Origin: Pyxidicoccus caerfyrddinensis
GTDB lineage: Bacteria; Myxococcota; Myxococcia; Myxococcales; Myxococcaceae
Reading direction: 5' to 3'
NCBI RefSeq assembly: GCF_010894405.1
Contig: NZ_JAAIYA010000001.1
Coordinates: forward strand, 679,065-743,064
DNA length: 64,000 nt
Part shown: positions 1-8,411 of the stretch, one piece after another
How the letters are laid out: every line of letters starts with the position of its first letter
How positions within the stretch are numbered: the stretch's first letter is position 1
Program-made: the position numbers and the translations under genes
The notes under the pieces: generated by a model
Databases searched by the model: none
What the model saw: the letters and a program-made list of their open reading frames with translations, nothing else
Told to the model about the DNA's origin: nothing

Positions 1-2507
1 CCCACCGAGCCGTGACACCACGCGGCCGCCGTCTTCAGCCCGTCGAGCAGGCGCAGGTCCAACCAGTTCTGCTCGCCTTCGTCGAAGAGCGCATCCTCGA
101 AGGCAAAGGCCGCCCGCGCCGTCTGCGCATGGCGGGGAGCGCCCGTCACGCGGGCGAGCCGGGTCAGCGCCCAGCCGATGCCGGTGACGCCGTGCGCGAA
201 GCCGCCCACGCCTTCCGGCCAGCTCTGGTGGGACCAGTAGGCCCCGTCGCCCTTGAGCCGCGCCAGGTCGCACAGCTGGTCTCCCAGCGCGCTCGCCAGC
301 TCCAGAGGCCGCGCGGCTCCCGTCCTCCGCGCCAACGCAAGGAGCGGGGCAATCGCTCCGGCCTTGCCCGAGAGCACGTCGTGGATGTCGTCGGCCGCGG
401 CGGCCTCGGGAATGCCCTCGGCGAGCGCGGTGGCGCGCGCCACGCCGTCACCACCGTCCAGCCCCCAGCCGGACAGGACCAGGCGCGTCCAGAGCTGCGA
501 GCCGAGGCCGATGTAGCCGCCCGGCGCCTGCGGCCGGAGCTTCACGCCCCGGCTCCGCTGCATGCCGGGCCGGGCCTCGGCCAGGTCCAACGTGCGCAGC
601 GTGGCCGCGAGGAGCGCCTCCAGGCCTTTCACCGGGTCCGCCCTGCCCGCCCCGGCTTCGCGCAGGTACGCGCCCAGCAGGAGCGCCACGCCGGAGGTGC
701 CGCCGTACAGGTCCTGCTCCAGCGGCTGCACGGACCAGCCGGTGGGCCTGAAGATGGGAGCAATCCAGGTGACGGTGTCGTCCCTGCCGCGAATGGCGGT
801 GGCGGCGAGGTCGCCCATGATGCGCGCCATGATGCGCCGGCGGGAGCGCTCGAGGCCGTCCGTCCGCACCCGCTCGGGCCGGCGCGGCACTTCCTCCGGC
901 CGCCAGCCGTCGTTGATGTAGGCGCTGACCAGCGCGGACTGGATGACGTTGCGCTCCAGCGTGAAGTCCGCGGCGCGCCAGTGCTCCAGCGCGGCTTCCA
1001 CCAGGTTGCGGGGCGGCAACCAGGACGTGCCTCGGGGACCTTCCAGCCGGCCCTCGGCGGCGACCGTGGTGAAGATGGGGATGTCGCCCTCGAGCAGCTC
1101 CTCGACCTCTGCCTCGATGACCGCCGGGTCACTGGGAGCAGTCGACACGTTGGCGGCCATCTTCGCCAGCAGCTCCATGGCGCGCTGGCGCGGCGGCGCC
1201 GGCTTGTGCAGGGACACCGGGTGCCACAGCATCCGGGCCAGCTCGGAGTACACCTCGGTGGCCCGCGTCACCACGCGGATGCGGCAGCCGGAGAAGGGCT
1301 CCAGCATGCTCCGGAGCCGTCCTTCCGTGTCCAGGCGCCGCAGCGTCGAGGTCATCTCGTCGAAGCTGGTGATGACCTCGGGCCAGTACCGCGCCAGGGC
1401 CGGCTCCGGGCTGGGATGATTCTGGGAGACGGGAGCTTCGACGCGGGTGTCGCCGATGCGCGCCTCGTCGGTGCCGGCCTTGATGACCCCCGGTTGCCGC
1501 AGATGCGGCTGCTGCCCCGGCAGCATGCCCACGGCGGAGCTGTCCACGCCGCGCCACCCCAGGCCCTCGCCCCGTCCCGGCAGCAGGCCGATGGACAGCA
1601 CGGTGCCAGCGACGAGCTCCGCCGCGAGGTCCAGCGCCTGCCCCAGTCCCGATGGGTGAGGCGGAGGCTTCGGGGTGAAGAGCGTCTCGCAGTCCACGAT
1701 GACGGGACTGCCACCATGGGCGATGAGGTTCTCCGCGTGCAGGTCGCTGCCGCCGAGCAGCCGCATGATGGCGAGCCAGTGGCCGATGCCCCGGTAGAAG
1801 TCGAGCAGCTCCTCCCTGCCGGAGGCATGGCGGTGCGGGATGAACTCGGCCCAGCCGTGGGCCTCTCGCAGCACCACCGAAGGGACGCGGATGGACAGGG
1901 TGCCACCGTGATACTCGGCCAGCTCGGTGACGAACTGTCGCAGGGCCAGGTCGATGGCCAGCGAGCGCGGCTTGTAGACGAGCCTCCCGCCCTCGCACTG
2001 CAGCAGCGCGACGGTCATACCGCCGCAATGACTGTCACCCGCGCCGAAGCCGAGGCTCCGCAGCTCGCCGGGCGCCGCGCCGCACAGGGCGCCCAGGCTG
2101 GCGCGGTCCACGGCCCAGCGCTGCGCGAAACGCAGCGAGGCCTCGCAGCGGTTGCGGACCAGCTTCTCGATGCGGGGAAGCAGCGTCGGATACGGACCCG
2201 CGAGGCCGTCCCAGAAGTCACGCCGGGACGAGAGCTCCAGGAATTGGGTCCAGCGCAAGGCCGCGTCTTCGCCGGTGAGGCGCCCCGTCACCCGCGCCGC
2301 GTTCAGCTCGAGCACGAGCAGGCGGGTGAGCTTCCTGCCGAGGACGGAATAGAGCGAGTCACGCGTCGCCGCGGCAACGAGGTCGCGCTCGCCGCCGGAG
2401 AGACCAGTAACCCGCTCGAGCTGGGTTGCCAGCTCCTCCACGGCGGGCAGGAGCAGGCAACCCAGGGATGCGTTGAAGTTACTGGCGTCTGTATCAGACG
2501 CCGTCAC
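1..2507 (-). CDS. lanM: Class II lanthipeptide synthetase LanM, 3' end cut by window edge
   Basis: Bifunctional enzyme that dehydrates Ser/Thr of a precursor peptide by phosphorylation and elimination, then adds Cys thiols to form lanthionine rings. The frame is open from a GTG at 2507 to the window edge, about 835 codons with no stop, so the last part of the cyclase is missing. Dehydratase motifs are GDSHCGG around H160, then VYKPRS, then GSDLHAEN around D255 followed by VDCETLF. The LanC-like half shows GFAHGVTG around H772 and AWCHGSVG at the very edge, which matches the first zinc-ligand motif; the later CHG ligands would lie outside. The GTG lies three bases after the precursor stop, in the same frame and without a clear Shine-Dalgarno, so translational coupling is likely. 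A transporter/protease gene would be expected further left, outside the window. Confidence 0.93.
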   Translation of the reverse strand, partial: MTASDTDASNFNASLGCLLLPAVEELATQLERVTGLSGGERDLVAAATRDSLYSVLGRKLTRLLVLELNAARVTGRLTGEDAALRWTQFLELSSRRDFWDGLAGPYPTLLPRIEKLVRNRCEASLRFAQRWAVDRASLGALCGAAPGELRSLGFGAGDSHCGGMTVALLQCEGGRLVYKPRSLAIDLALRQFVTELAEYHGGTLSIRVPSVVLREAHGWAEFIPHRHASGREELLDFYRGIGHWLAIMRLLGGSDLHAENLIAHGGSPVIVDCETLFTPKPPPHPSGLGQALDLAAELVAGTVLSIGLLPGRGEGLGWRGVDSSAVGMLPGQQPHLRQPGVIKAGTDEARIGDTRVEAPVSQNHPSPEPALARYWPEVITSFDEMTSTLRRLDTEGRLRSMLEPFSGCRIRVVTRATEVYSELARMLWHPVSLHKPAPPRQRAMELLAKMAANVSTAPSDPAVIEAEVEELLEGDIPIFTTVAAEGRLEGPRGTSWLPPRNLVEAALEHWRAADFTLERNVIQSALVSAYINDGWRPEEVPRRPERVRTDGLERSRRRIMARIMGDLAATAIRGRDDTVTWIAPIFRPTGWSVQPLEQDLYGGTSGVALLLGAYLREAGAGRADPVKGLEALLAATLRTLDLAEARPGMQRSRGVKLRPQAPGGYIGLGSQLWTRLVLSGWGLDGGDGVARATALAEGIPEAAAADDIHDVLSGKAGAIAPLLALARRTGAARPLELASALGDQLCDLARLKGDGAYWSHQSWPEGVGGFAHGVTGIGWALTRLARVTGAPRHAQTARAAFAFEDALFDEGEQNWLDLRLLDGLKTAAAWCHGSV

Positions 2508-2510
2508 GGC

Positions 2511-2699
2511 TCAGCAGCACTGGAAGGTCAACGAACCGGTACACGCCGTGCCACACCGGCCGGTGATGGTACCTGCTTCACAGATGATGTCCGCCTCCGT
2601 GAACTCGCCACCGACGAACAACGGACCCGCCGGGTTGTCCATGTCGGCGTCATTGCGCCACTGTTCCACGAGATCGCTTCCCTGAGCAGCATTGTCCAT
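2511..2699 (-). CDS. lanA: Lanthipeptide precursor peptide (mersacidin/lichenicidin-like)
   Basis: 62-residue precursor for the adjacent LanM. The leader is acidic (residues 1-31) and carries NPAG at 22-25 and a double glycine at 30-31, as in mersacidin/lichenicidin-type class II leaders. The C-terminal half has Cys at 40, 49, 53, 61 and 62 and Thr/Ser at 44, 46, 51, 54, 56 and 58, enough for several (methyl)lanthionine rings, and it ends in Cys-Cys. The ATG at 2699 is preceded by AGGAG at good spacing, which fixes the start. Cleavage after GG31 would leave a 31-residue core beginning EFTEADI, but a second processing step is possible. The stop is followed after three bases by the synthetase start. 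No transporter or immunity gene is visible on the upstream side; 2700-2927 has no convincing gene and presumably holds the promoter. Confidence 0.9.
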   Translation of the reverse strand: MDNAAQGSDLVEQWRNDADMDNPAGPLFVGGEFTEADIICEAGTITGRCGTACTGSLTFQCC

Positions 2700-2927
2700 G
2701 ACGCTCTCCTCTGGCTCCAGTTGACGAACGTGCCGCAGGGATGAACGAGACGGGCGGCCGCAGACCGACCTGCGCGACTTCTGGCCTACGCCACTCGCAC
2801 GGTTCAGACCTCCGACACGCGACGGAGGATAAGCATGTCTCCCTGGCGAATCAATGTGACCCCCAAGGCCATGTGAGCCATACGGAAACCCCTTACGTGA
2901 ATCATTTACTGTCTCACGGATGATTTT

Positions 2928-3428
2928 CTATGGGACCGTGTCGGTGAGCTTGCGCGCGTAGCGTGCGAGGGAGCGGTTGTAGCGAGGCAGGTATTTCGAC
3001 AGGGCCGTGAGCGCCACGGACACCGCCTCCCGCTCGCGTCCCAGGTCCACCAGCGCCAGGGACAAGAAGGCCGCCACCGCGCCATCCAGCGGGTCGGACT
3101 CCCTGGCGACCTCCTCCGTGAGCAGCGCGAAGGCGTCTTGTGGCTTCCCCAGGCTCCGGAGCGAGCTGGCCATCTGGATGACCGCGCGCCGACGACGGTC
3201 GCCCGGCAGGCCCGCGTCGAGCGCGGCCGCGTACAGCGGAATGGCCCGGTCCGGATGGCCGACGGAGTCGAATGCGGAAGCCCGCTCGAACAGTCCAATC
3301 GCGCTCCCTGCGGGCAGCTGGGCGACCAGCGCCTCCATGCGGCCGACGAACGCGGCCCCGTCGTTTCCATCCAGCTCGGCCCAGAGGGCCGAGAGCCGCT
3401 GCTCCCAGTTGGCATCCGCGTCAGTCAT
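2928..3428 (-). CDS. Small tetratricopeptide-repeat protein
   Basis: 166-residue, all-helical soluble protein made of TPR-like helix pairs, for example residues around SAIGLFERASAFDSVGHPD and the following RAIPLYAAALDAG. It resembles the TPR_5-type family whose members are usually 120-170 residues and have no known enzyme activity; a scaffold role is inferred from the fold only. The frame extends upstream to 3551, but that extension is proline/arginine-rich, so I take the ATG at 3428 (MTDADANWEQ) as the start. It is divergent from the sigma-factor operon; the 161 bases between them (3429-3589) should hold promoters for both. Nothing in the sequence ties it to the lanthipeptide genes. Confidence 0.8.
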   Translation of the reverse strand: MTDADANWEQRLSALWAELDGNDGAAFVGRMEALVAQLPAGSAIGLFERASAFDSVGHPDRAIPLYAAALDAGLPGDRRRRAVIQMASSLRSLGKPQDAFALLTEEVARESDPLDGAVAAFLSLALVDLGREREAVSVALTALSKYLPRYNRSLARYARKLTDTVP

Positions 3429-3589
3429 GCGGCGGAGTGTCCCCGATGGCCACCGCCACAGTGGGCGGAAAATCCCCTGGAAAATAGGGGTGAGGGGAAA
3501 AAAGGTCGGCCGACGTTGAGGAGGAACAGGGCGGCCGGTGCCTCCCTTCACCGTCGCTGCCTTGCTCTTGCGGAGAGGTTTCGAACACC

Positions 3590-4168
3590 ATGGGCGCTTC
3601 CTGGAGGGTCTTCCACGTGGAGCTGCAACAGAGACCGGAGCCGGTCGCGAAGGCCCTCCCGGACGAGGGACTCGCGCAGCTCCGGCGGGACCTGGAGCGC
3701 GCCGTCTCCCGGGTATGCCCGCCGGCCCTGGCCAACCGCCGTGAAGACCTGGTGCAGACCGCGATGATTCGTGTCGTGGAGCTCCAGCGCCGGGAGCCGG
3801 ACCGTTCCCGGCTCTCCCCTGCCTACCTGTACCGGGTTGCCTACACGGCGCTCATCGACGAGATGCGCAGCCTGGACCGGCGCCGCGAGGTGGCGCTCGA
3901 AGAGGTGGAGGCGATGCCGCGTCAACCCACGACGCCCGGAGACCCGGAGCGCTCCGCGGGGGCCGCGCAGATTGGCCGGGCGGTGCGCGACTGCCTCCAG
4001 CGGCTGGTGCAGGACCGGAGGCTCGCGGTGACGCTGTACCTGCAAGGACACACCATTCCGGAGGCCGCGGAGCTGCTCGCCTGGGACGGCAAGCGCACCG
4101 AGAACCTGGTCTACCGGGGGCTGAGCGGGCTGCGCGCCTGCCTCGCGACGAAGGGATTCCAGCCGTGA
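3590..4168 (+). CDS. ECF-like RNA polymerase sigma factor
   Basis: 192-residue sigma-70 family protein that would direct RNA polymerase to a small regulon. Region 2 is visible from RREDLVQTAMIRVVE (about residue 50) through PAYLYRVAYTALIDEMR and the basic RSLDRRRE stretch; region 4 is the C-terminal helix-turn-helix from RLVQDRRLAVTLYLQGHT to the VYRGLSGLRACL helix. Length and the two-region layout fit the ECF group. The next gene starts inside its stop codon (GTGA overlap), and the following two genes continue on the same strand with short gaps, so it heads a four-gene operon ending in a CHAT protein. It probably autoregulates the operon, but I could not identify a promoter motif. Confidence 0.9.
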   Translation: MGASWRVFHVELQQRPEPVAKALPDEGLAQLRRDLERAVSRVCPPALANRREDLVQTAMIRVVELQRREPDRSRLSPAYLYRVAYTALIDEMRSLDRRREVALEEVEAMPRQPTTPGDPERSAGAAQIGRAVRDCLQRLVQDRRLAVTLYLQGHTIPEAAELLAWDGKRTENLVYRGLSGLRACLATKGFQP

Positions 4169-4905
4169 GTGAACGCATGCCGGACGACAAGCCCGATGAC
4201 GCCACCGTCGAGCGCCTGCGCGCGGCCTTCCGCACCGGGGACACACTGGAGGAAGCCGGCGAGCCCGTGGACTCGGACCGCATCTGGCGCGCGGTGAGCG
4301 GCGAGTCGACGCCCGAGGAGCGCCGCGAAGTCGTGGCCCGCGTGGCCGCGGACCCGGCGTGGGCCTCCGCCTGGCGCCTGGCGCACGAGCTGCATCTGGC
4401 CGCCGCCGACGCGACGGCCCGGCGGGAGCGCGAGCCGTCACCGGAGGCGAGGGCCCGGCGCGACCCGGAGCGCCCGAGGTCGCGGGCCCCCCGCTTCCAC
4501 CGCGCGTGGAGCCGTCCTGCGTGGGGCGCGCTGGCGACGGCGGCGCTCGTGCTCCTCGGGCTGGGTGTCTTCCTCCGGCAGGGAACCGACAACCCACCGG
4601 TCATCCGCGGCGGGGACACCGTGTCCATCGTCTCGCAGGTGCCCGAGGACGCACCCCTGCCGCGCGAGCGCTGTGTGCTGCGCTGGAGCGGGGGGCCGCC
4701 GGGGACGCGCTATTCACTCCAGCTGTCCTCGGAGGACCTGAGCGTGGTGCATCGCGAGGACTCGCTGACGCTCGGTGAATACGCGGTGCCCGCCCGGGTG
4801 CTCTCCGCGCTCCCACCGGGGACGAAGCTGTTGTGGCAGGTCGAGGCGCGGCTGCCGGATGGGGAAGTGCGGCGCAGCGCCACGTTCGTGAATCGAGTTC
4901 AGTGA
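4165..4905 (+). CDS. Single-pass membrane protein, probable anti-sigma regulator
   Basis: 246 residues with a GTG start that overlaps the sigma-factor stop by four bases. Residues 1-110 are charged and presumably cytoplasmic, with an EERREVVARVAADPAWASAW segment like the N-terminal helical part of anti-sigma factors; one transmembrane helix spans about 119-138; residues 140-246 form a beta-rich outer domain (CVLRWSGGPPGTRYSLQLSS). No HxxxCxxC zinc motif is present, so it is not a ZAS-type anti-sigma factor. The anti-sigma role is inferred from coupling to the sigma gene and topology, with the outer domain as possible sensor. The family as such is not one I can name. Confidence 0.7.
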   Translation: MSERMPDDKPDDATVERLRAAFRTGDTLEEAGEPVDSDRIWRAVSGESTPEERREVVARVAADPAWASAWRLAHELHLAAADATARREREPSPEARARRDPERPRSRAPRFHRAWSRPAWGALATAALVLLGLGVFLRQGTDNPPVIRGGDTVSIVSQVPEDAPLPRERCVLRWSGGPPGTRYSLQLSSEDLSVVHREDSLTLGEYAVPARVLSALPPGTKLLWQVEARLPDGEVRRSATFVNRVQ

Positions 4906-4936
4906 AGCTGACATGCCGATGGCGGAGGGGGATTCC

Positions 4937-5464
4937 ATGAAGACCGAAGGTGCAATCAAGGGGCAGCGCGGGGGCGCATGGGTGCTGGTGCTGGCAATGG
5001 TGCTGTGCGGATGGGGCCCGCAAGCGTGGGCGCAGAGCACCACCACCACCACCCGGATCACTCGGGTGACGACGCGGCCTCTCACCGGTACCGCTGGCGA
5101 CATGGTGGTGGCCTCGGTGGTGGACACGGGAATCCGCACCGGAGCGAGCGTCCTCGTGAGGCTGCGAGTGGTGGACGCCGCCGGCACCGTCCTGGCGCAG
5201 ACCACGGGAACCGTCAGTGAGGGCGTACCGCTGCGGCTGACGTACCGGGCCACCTCGTCCGTGGGGGTCTCCGCGCAGGTGGACGTCCCGCTGGGGCCCA
5301 TCGTGCTCTCCGCACCGGTGGTGACGATTGAGCGCTGGAATCCCAGCCTCCCGTTGGCCACTCCACTCCCACCCGTCATCTGTCAAATCACGGGTGAGGA
5401 CACCCCACCGCCCGGGCCCACGCTGGACTGCACCCGCCAATACCTGAACATCACCTCCAACTGA
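4937..5464 (+). CDS. Secreted protein of unknown function in sigma/CHAT operon
   Basis: 175 residues from the ATG at 4937, chosen because GGAGGGGG lies just before it; the frame also allows an ATG at 4913. A signal peptide is clear: basic start, hydrophobic WVLVLAMVLCGW, then AWAQ as cleavage site. The mature part begins with a run of Thr (STTTTTRITRVTTRP) and is otherwise beta-rich, with two Cys near the C terminus (VICQ and LDCTR) that could form a disulfide. I do not recognise a family. It sits between the anti-sigma-like gene and the CHAT gene; the CHAT start follows its stop after one base, so the two are almost certainly co-translated and may act in the same periplasmic compartment. Confidence 0.75.
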   Translation: MKTEGAIKGQRGGAWVLVLAMVLCGWGPQAWAQSTTTTTRITRVTTRPLTGTAGDMVVASVVDTGIRTGASVLVRLRVVDAAGTVLAQTTGTVSEGVPLRLTYRATSSVGVSAQVDVPLGPIVLSAPVVTIERWNPSLPLATPLPPVICQITGEDTPPPGPTLDCTRQYLNITSN

Positions 5465-5465
5465 C

Positions 5466-8366
5466 GTGCCCCCACCGCCGCGACACCCCTGCCGCCCTCT
5501 GCTCATCCTCGCCTTCATGGCGGGGCTGGGCATGGCGTGCCCTGCCCTGTCCGCGCAGGGCGCGGGTGTGGTGGTGCCCGCGGCGGTGGCGGAGTGCGTG
5601 GCACGCTTCGAGGCGCGGCCCGGTGAGCGTGAGTCCGCGCTGTGCTTCTACCTGAGCGCCCAGGGCCCGCAGGGGCGCGACGCGGCCCGGCAGGAGCTGA
5701 AGGCGCTGGAGGCCCGGTACCCCGAGCAACCCTGGCTTCCCCTGGTGCTGGGACATGTGGAGCTGCTCTCCGGGCTGCGCCCGGCCGAGGAGGCCTACCG
5801 CCGTGCGGTCCAGGGCTTCGTCCGCCTCCAGAACGCGGAGGGCGAAGTGCTCGCCGCCATCAACCTGCGCAACGTACTGGTGACGCAGGGGCGCACGGAG
5901 GAAGCCCGGGAGTGGACACAACGCATCGGTGAGGTGGCCCGGGCCTCGGGCAACGCGGAGCTGAACGCGCGCGCCCTCATCGTCGAGGCCAACGAGCGCT
6001 TCGACGTGGAGCACGACGTGGGCGGCTCCTTCCGTCTGCTCAAGCGCGCGGAGGCGTTCGCCTTCCCGGACGGCAGCGCCGGCCTCAAGAAGCAGTGCCT
6101 GACGTCGCTGGCCACCGTCAGCACGCGCCTGGGGCGGCTGGACGAGGCCGTCGAGTTCTACCACCGCCTGGCGGAGCTGGCCCGGAGCATGCGCGAACGC
6201 CCGGAGGAGGCGCGCGTGCGCTTCGCGCTGGCCACCCTGGCCTTGCAGCGCAATGAGCGCCAGCCAGAGCCCGGCGGCCGCGAGCGCATCCTGGCCCTGG
6301 CCCGTGAGGCGCTGACCGCGGCGGAGCAGGCCGGCAGCAAGACGCTGGAGGCGATGTCGCTGCGGTTGGTGGCGGACATGCTGGGCGACTCCCCCGAGGA
6401 GCAGCGCGAGGCCGAGCAGCACCTGCGGCGATGCCTGGTGCTGGCGGACGAGCTGGCGATGCCCGAGCGGCGCATCGCCTGCCTGTGGACTCGCGCGGAG
6501 CGGCTGTCCTCGGTGTCTCCGGCGGCAGCGGACCAGGACGCGGATGCGGCGCTGCGCCTCGCCTTCGAGCATGGCAATCCGCACACCCTGGCCCTGGCCC
6601 TGCGGGTGCGCGCGACGGTGGCCCTGCTCACGCAGCCGCTGCCCGAGGCGCTCCGGCATGCCGAGCGCGCCCTCGACGGAGCGGAAGCGCTGCGGGAGAT
6701 GCAGCGCAATGCCTCCAGCCAGGCCGAGGTGTTCGCGAGCTGGACCAGCGACTACCACCGGCTCGCGGGCTGGACGCTGGAGGCCGGCGGCGCGACGGGC
6801 AGGCCCCCACAGGTGGCGCCGCGCGAGGCCCTGGAGCGCGCGTTCCGGGTGAGCGAGCGGCTGCGGGCGCGCTCGCTGCTCGACGCGCTGGTGGCCTCGT
6901 GGGCCCTGTCCGATGCATTTGATGAGCCGGGCCGGCGCGCGGCGCGCGCCCAGGTGCAGCGGAAGCTGGCGGCGGTGCAGCGGCGCCTGCTCGAACCCGG
7001 GCTCGCGACCGGCCCGCGGGACGCGGCCCTGCGTGAGCTGCAGGAATTGGAGCGGAGTGAGGAAGAACTGCGCCCGGCTCCGCGGCATGGGGCCGTCGGG
7101 TTCGCATCCCTGGGGGACGTCGAGTACGGGCTCGCTCCGGATGAGGCGCTGCTCGCCTTCCTCGTGGGCGACGACAAGGACTTCTATGGCAATCCCGCCG
7201 GAGGCGCATGGCTGCTCGCGGTGACGCGCGAGGGAACCCGCGTCCACCGCATTCCCGAGCGTGCGCGGCTGACACCGGCGGTGGCCCTCTTCGCCGGCCT
7301 CATCGAGCGCAGGGACGGCTCCGAGGCGGGCGCCGCCGCGGCGCTCCACGCGCAGCTCCTCGCGCCCGCGCTGGCCGGACTTCCTCCGGGGGTGCGCCGG
7401 CTGCTGCTGGTGCCGGATGGGCCGCTGCATGACCTGCCCTTCGCCGCGCTCCGCGAGCGTGCGGACGGACCGCCGCTGGTGGCCCGCTATGAGCTGGCGC
7501 TGGTGCCGTCCGCCAGCCTGTGGCGCTACTGGCGCGCGCAGCCGCCGCTCGCGCCGGGAGGCGAGGCGCTGGTGCTGGCCGACCCGGACCGGGGAGGCGG
7601 CACGCGGGTGGCGCGGGCCACGGCGTCGGAGCGGAGCGGCGTCTTCGAGGAAGCCGCCCAGCTCGGCGCGCTGCCGGAGGCGCGGTGGGAGGGACACGCG
7701 GTGGAGCAGGCCCTCCAGGAAACGAAGGTGACCCCGCGGCTGCTCGTCGGCGCGGCAGCGTCCGAGCGGGCACTCAAGAGCGCCAACCTCGCGACAGTGC
7801 GCGTGCTGCACGTGGCGGCGCATGCCGTCGTCGACGCGGAGGCTCCCGAGCGCTCGGCCCTCGTCCTCGCCCCGGGCGCCGAGGAGGAGGACGGCATCCT
7901 GCAGCCGCGAGAAATCGCGGAGCTGCACCTGGCTGGAGCCCTCGTCGTGCTGTCGAGCTGTCGCAGCGCGTCCGGCGCGGTGCTGCCGGGCGAAGGCGTG
8001 CTGAGCCTCGCCCGCGCCTTCTTCGAGGCAGGCTCACGCGCGGTGGTGGCCAGCCTGTGGCCACTGCGGGACGATGAGGCGGCGGAGCTCGTGGCCCGCT
8101 TCTACCGGCACCTCGCGCGCGGACTGAGCACGTCCGCCGCGCTGAGGGCCGCCCAGCTCGAGGCCATCAATGACGGACAGCCCACGTCGGCATGGGCGGG
8201 GCTGGTCGTGCTGGGGGATGCGTCGCTGGTGGCGGTGGAGCCACGCGAGCCGGAGGACGCACGCGCCATGAGCCTTGTCATGGCGGGAGCGGGAGCGGCG
8301 GTCCTCTGCCTGCTCACCACCGTGCTCGTCTGGCGCCGCCGGAGGCGCCCTGCTCCGGTGCCATGA
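5466..8366 (+). CDS. Exported TPR-CHAT protein, caspase/separase-like protease domain
   Basis: 966 residues, GTG start one base after the previous stop. An N-terminal signal peptide (LLILAFMAGLGMACPALSAQ) is followed by TPR-like helical repeats (about 60-480), a linker helix region and a CHAT domain (about 550-930). The CHAT catalytic dyad appears as H786 in VLHVAAHAVVD and C832 in VVLSSCRSASG, followed by the typical GVLSLARAFFEAGSRAVVASLWP strands and helices. A single transmembrane helix (about 935-957) and an Arg-rich tail end the protein, so the protease domain would face the periplasm while anchored in the inner membrane. CHAT proteins are cysteine proteases of the caspase/separase clan; several act as effectors in defence or stress systems. 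Co-transcription with a sigma factor suggests a regulated role; the substrate is unknown. Confidence 0.88.
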   Translation: MPPPPRHPCRPLLILAFMAGLGMACPALSAQGAGVVVPAAVAECVARFEARPGERESALCFYLSAQGPQGRDAARQELKALEARYPEQPWLPLVLGHVELLSGLRPAEEAYRRAVQGFVRLQNAEGEVLAAINLRNVLVTQGRTEEAREWTQRIGEVARASGNAELNARALIVEANERFDVEHDVGGSFRLLKRAEAFAFPDGSAGLKKQCLTSLATVSTRLGRLDEAVEFYHRLAELARSMRERPEEARVRFALATLALQRNERQPEPGGRERILALAREALTAAEQAGSKTLEAMSLRLVADMLGDSPEEQREAEQHLRRCLVLADELAMPERRIACLWTRAERLSSVSPAAADQDADAALRLAFEHGNPHTLALALRVRATVALLTQPLPEALRHAERALDGAEALREMQRNASSQAEVFASWTSDYHRLAGWTLEAGGATGRPPQVAPREALERAFRVSERLRARSLLDALVASWALSDAFDEPGRRAARAQVQRKLAAVQRRLLEPGLATGPRDAALRELQELERSEEELRPAPRHGAVGFASLGDVEYGLAPDEALLAFLVGDDKDFYGNPAGGAWLLAVTREGTRVHRIPERARLTPAVALFAGLIERRDGSEAGAAAALHAQLLAPALAGLPPGVRRLLLVPDGPLHDLPFAALRERADGPPLVARYELALVPSASLWRYWRAQPPLAPGGEALVLADPDRGGGTRVARATASERSGVFEEAAQLGALPEARWEGHAVEQALQETKVTPRLLVGAAASERALKSANLATVRVLHVAAHAVVDAEAPERSALVLAPGAEEEDGILQPREIAELHLAGALVVLSSCRSASGAVLPGEGVLSLARAFFEAGSRAVVASLWPLRDDEAAELVARFYRHLARGLSTSAALRAAQLEAINDGQPTSAWAGLVVLGDASLVAVEPREPEDARAMSLVMAGAGAAVLCLLTTVLVWRRRRRPAPVP

Positions 8367-8411
8367 GCGTCCCGCGCACGAAGTCGCCGGACGCCCAGGT
8401 GAAGCCCCTGG

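Noticed and set aside
12..2744. A very long plus-strand open frame over the LanM gene
   Set aside because: Composition is Arg/Gln/Pro/Gly-rich with no domains; the minus strand has clear LanM motifs. It is an antisense shadow caused by high GC.
2741..2923. A 60-codon plus-strand frame next to the lanthipeptide gene
   Set aside because: No ribosome site and no peptide features; the region is more likely the promoter of the lanthipeptide operon.
5451..7928. 825-codon minus-strand open frame antisense to the CHAT gene
   Set aside because: No ribosome site, Gln/Arg/His-rich, and the plus-strand CHAT dyad and repeats are unambiguous.
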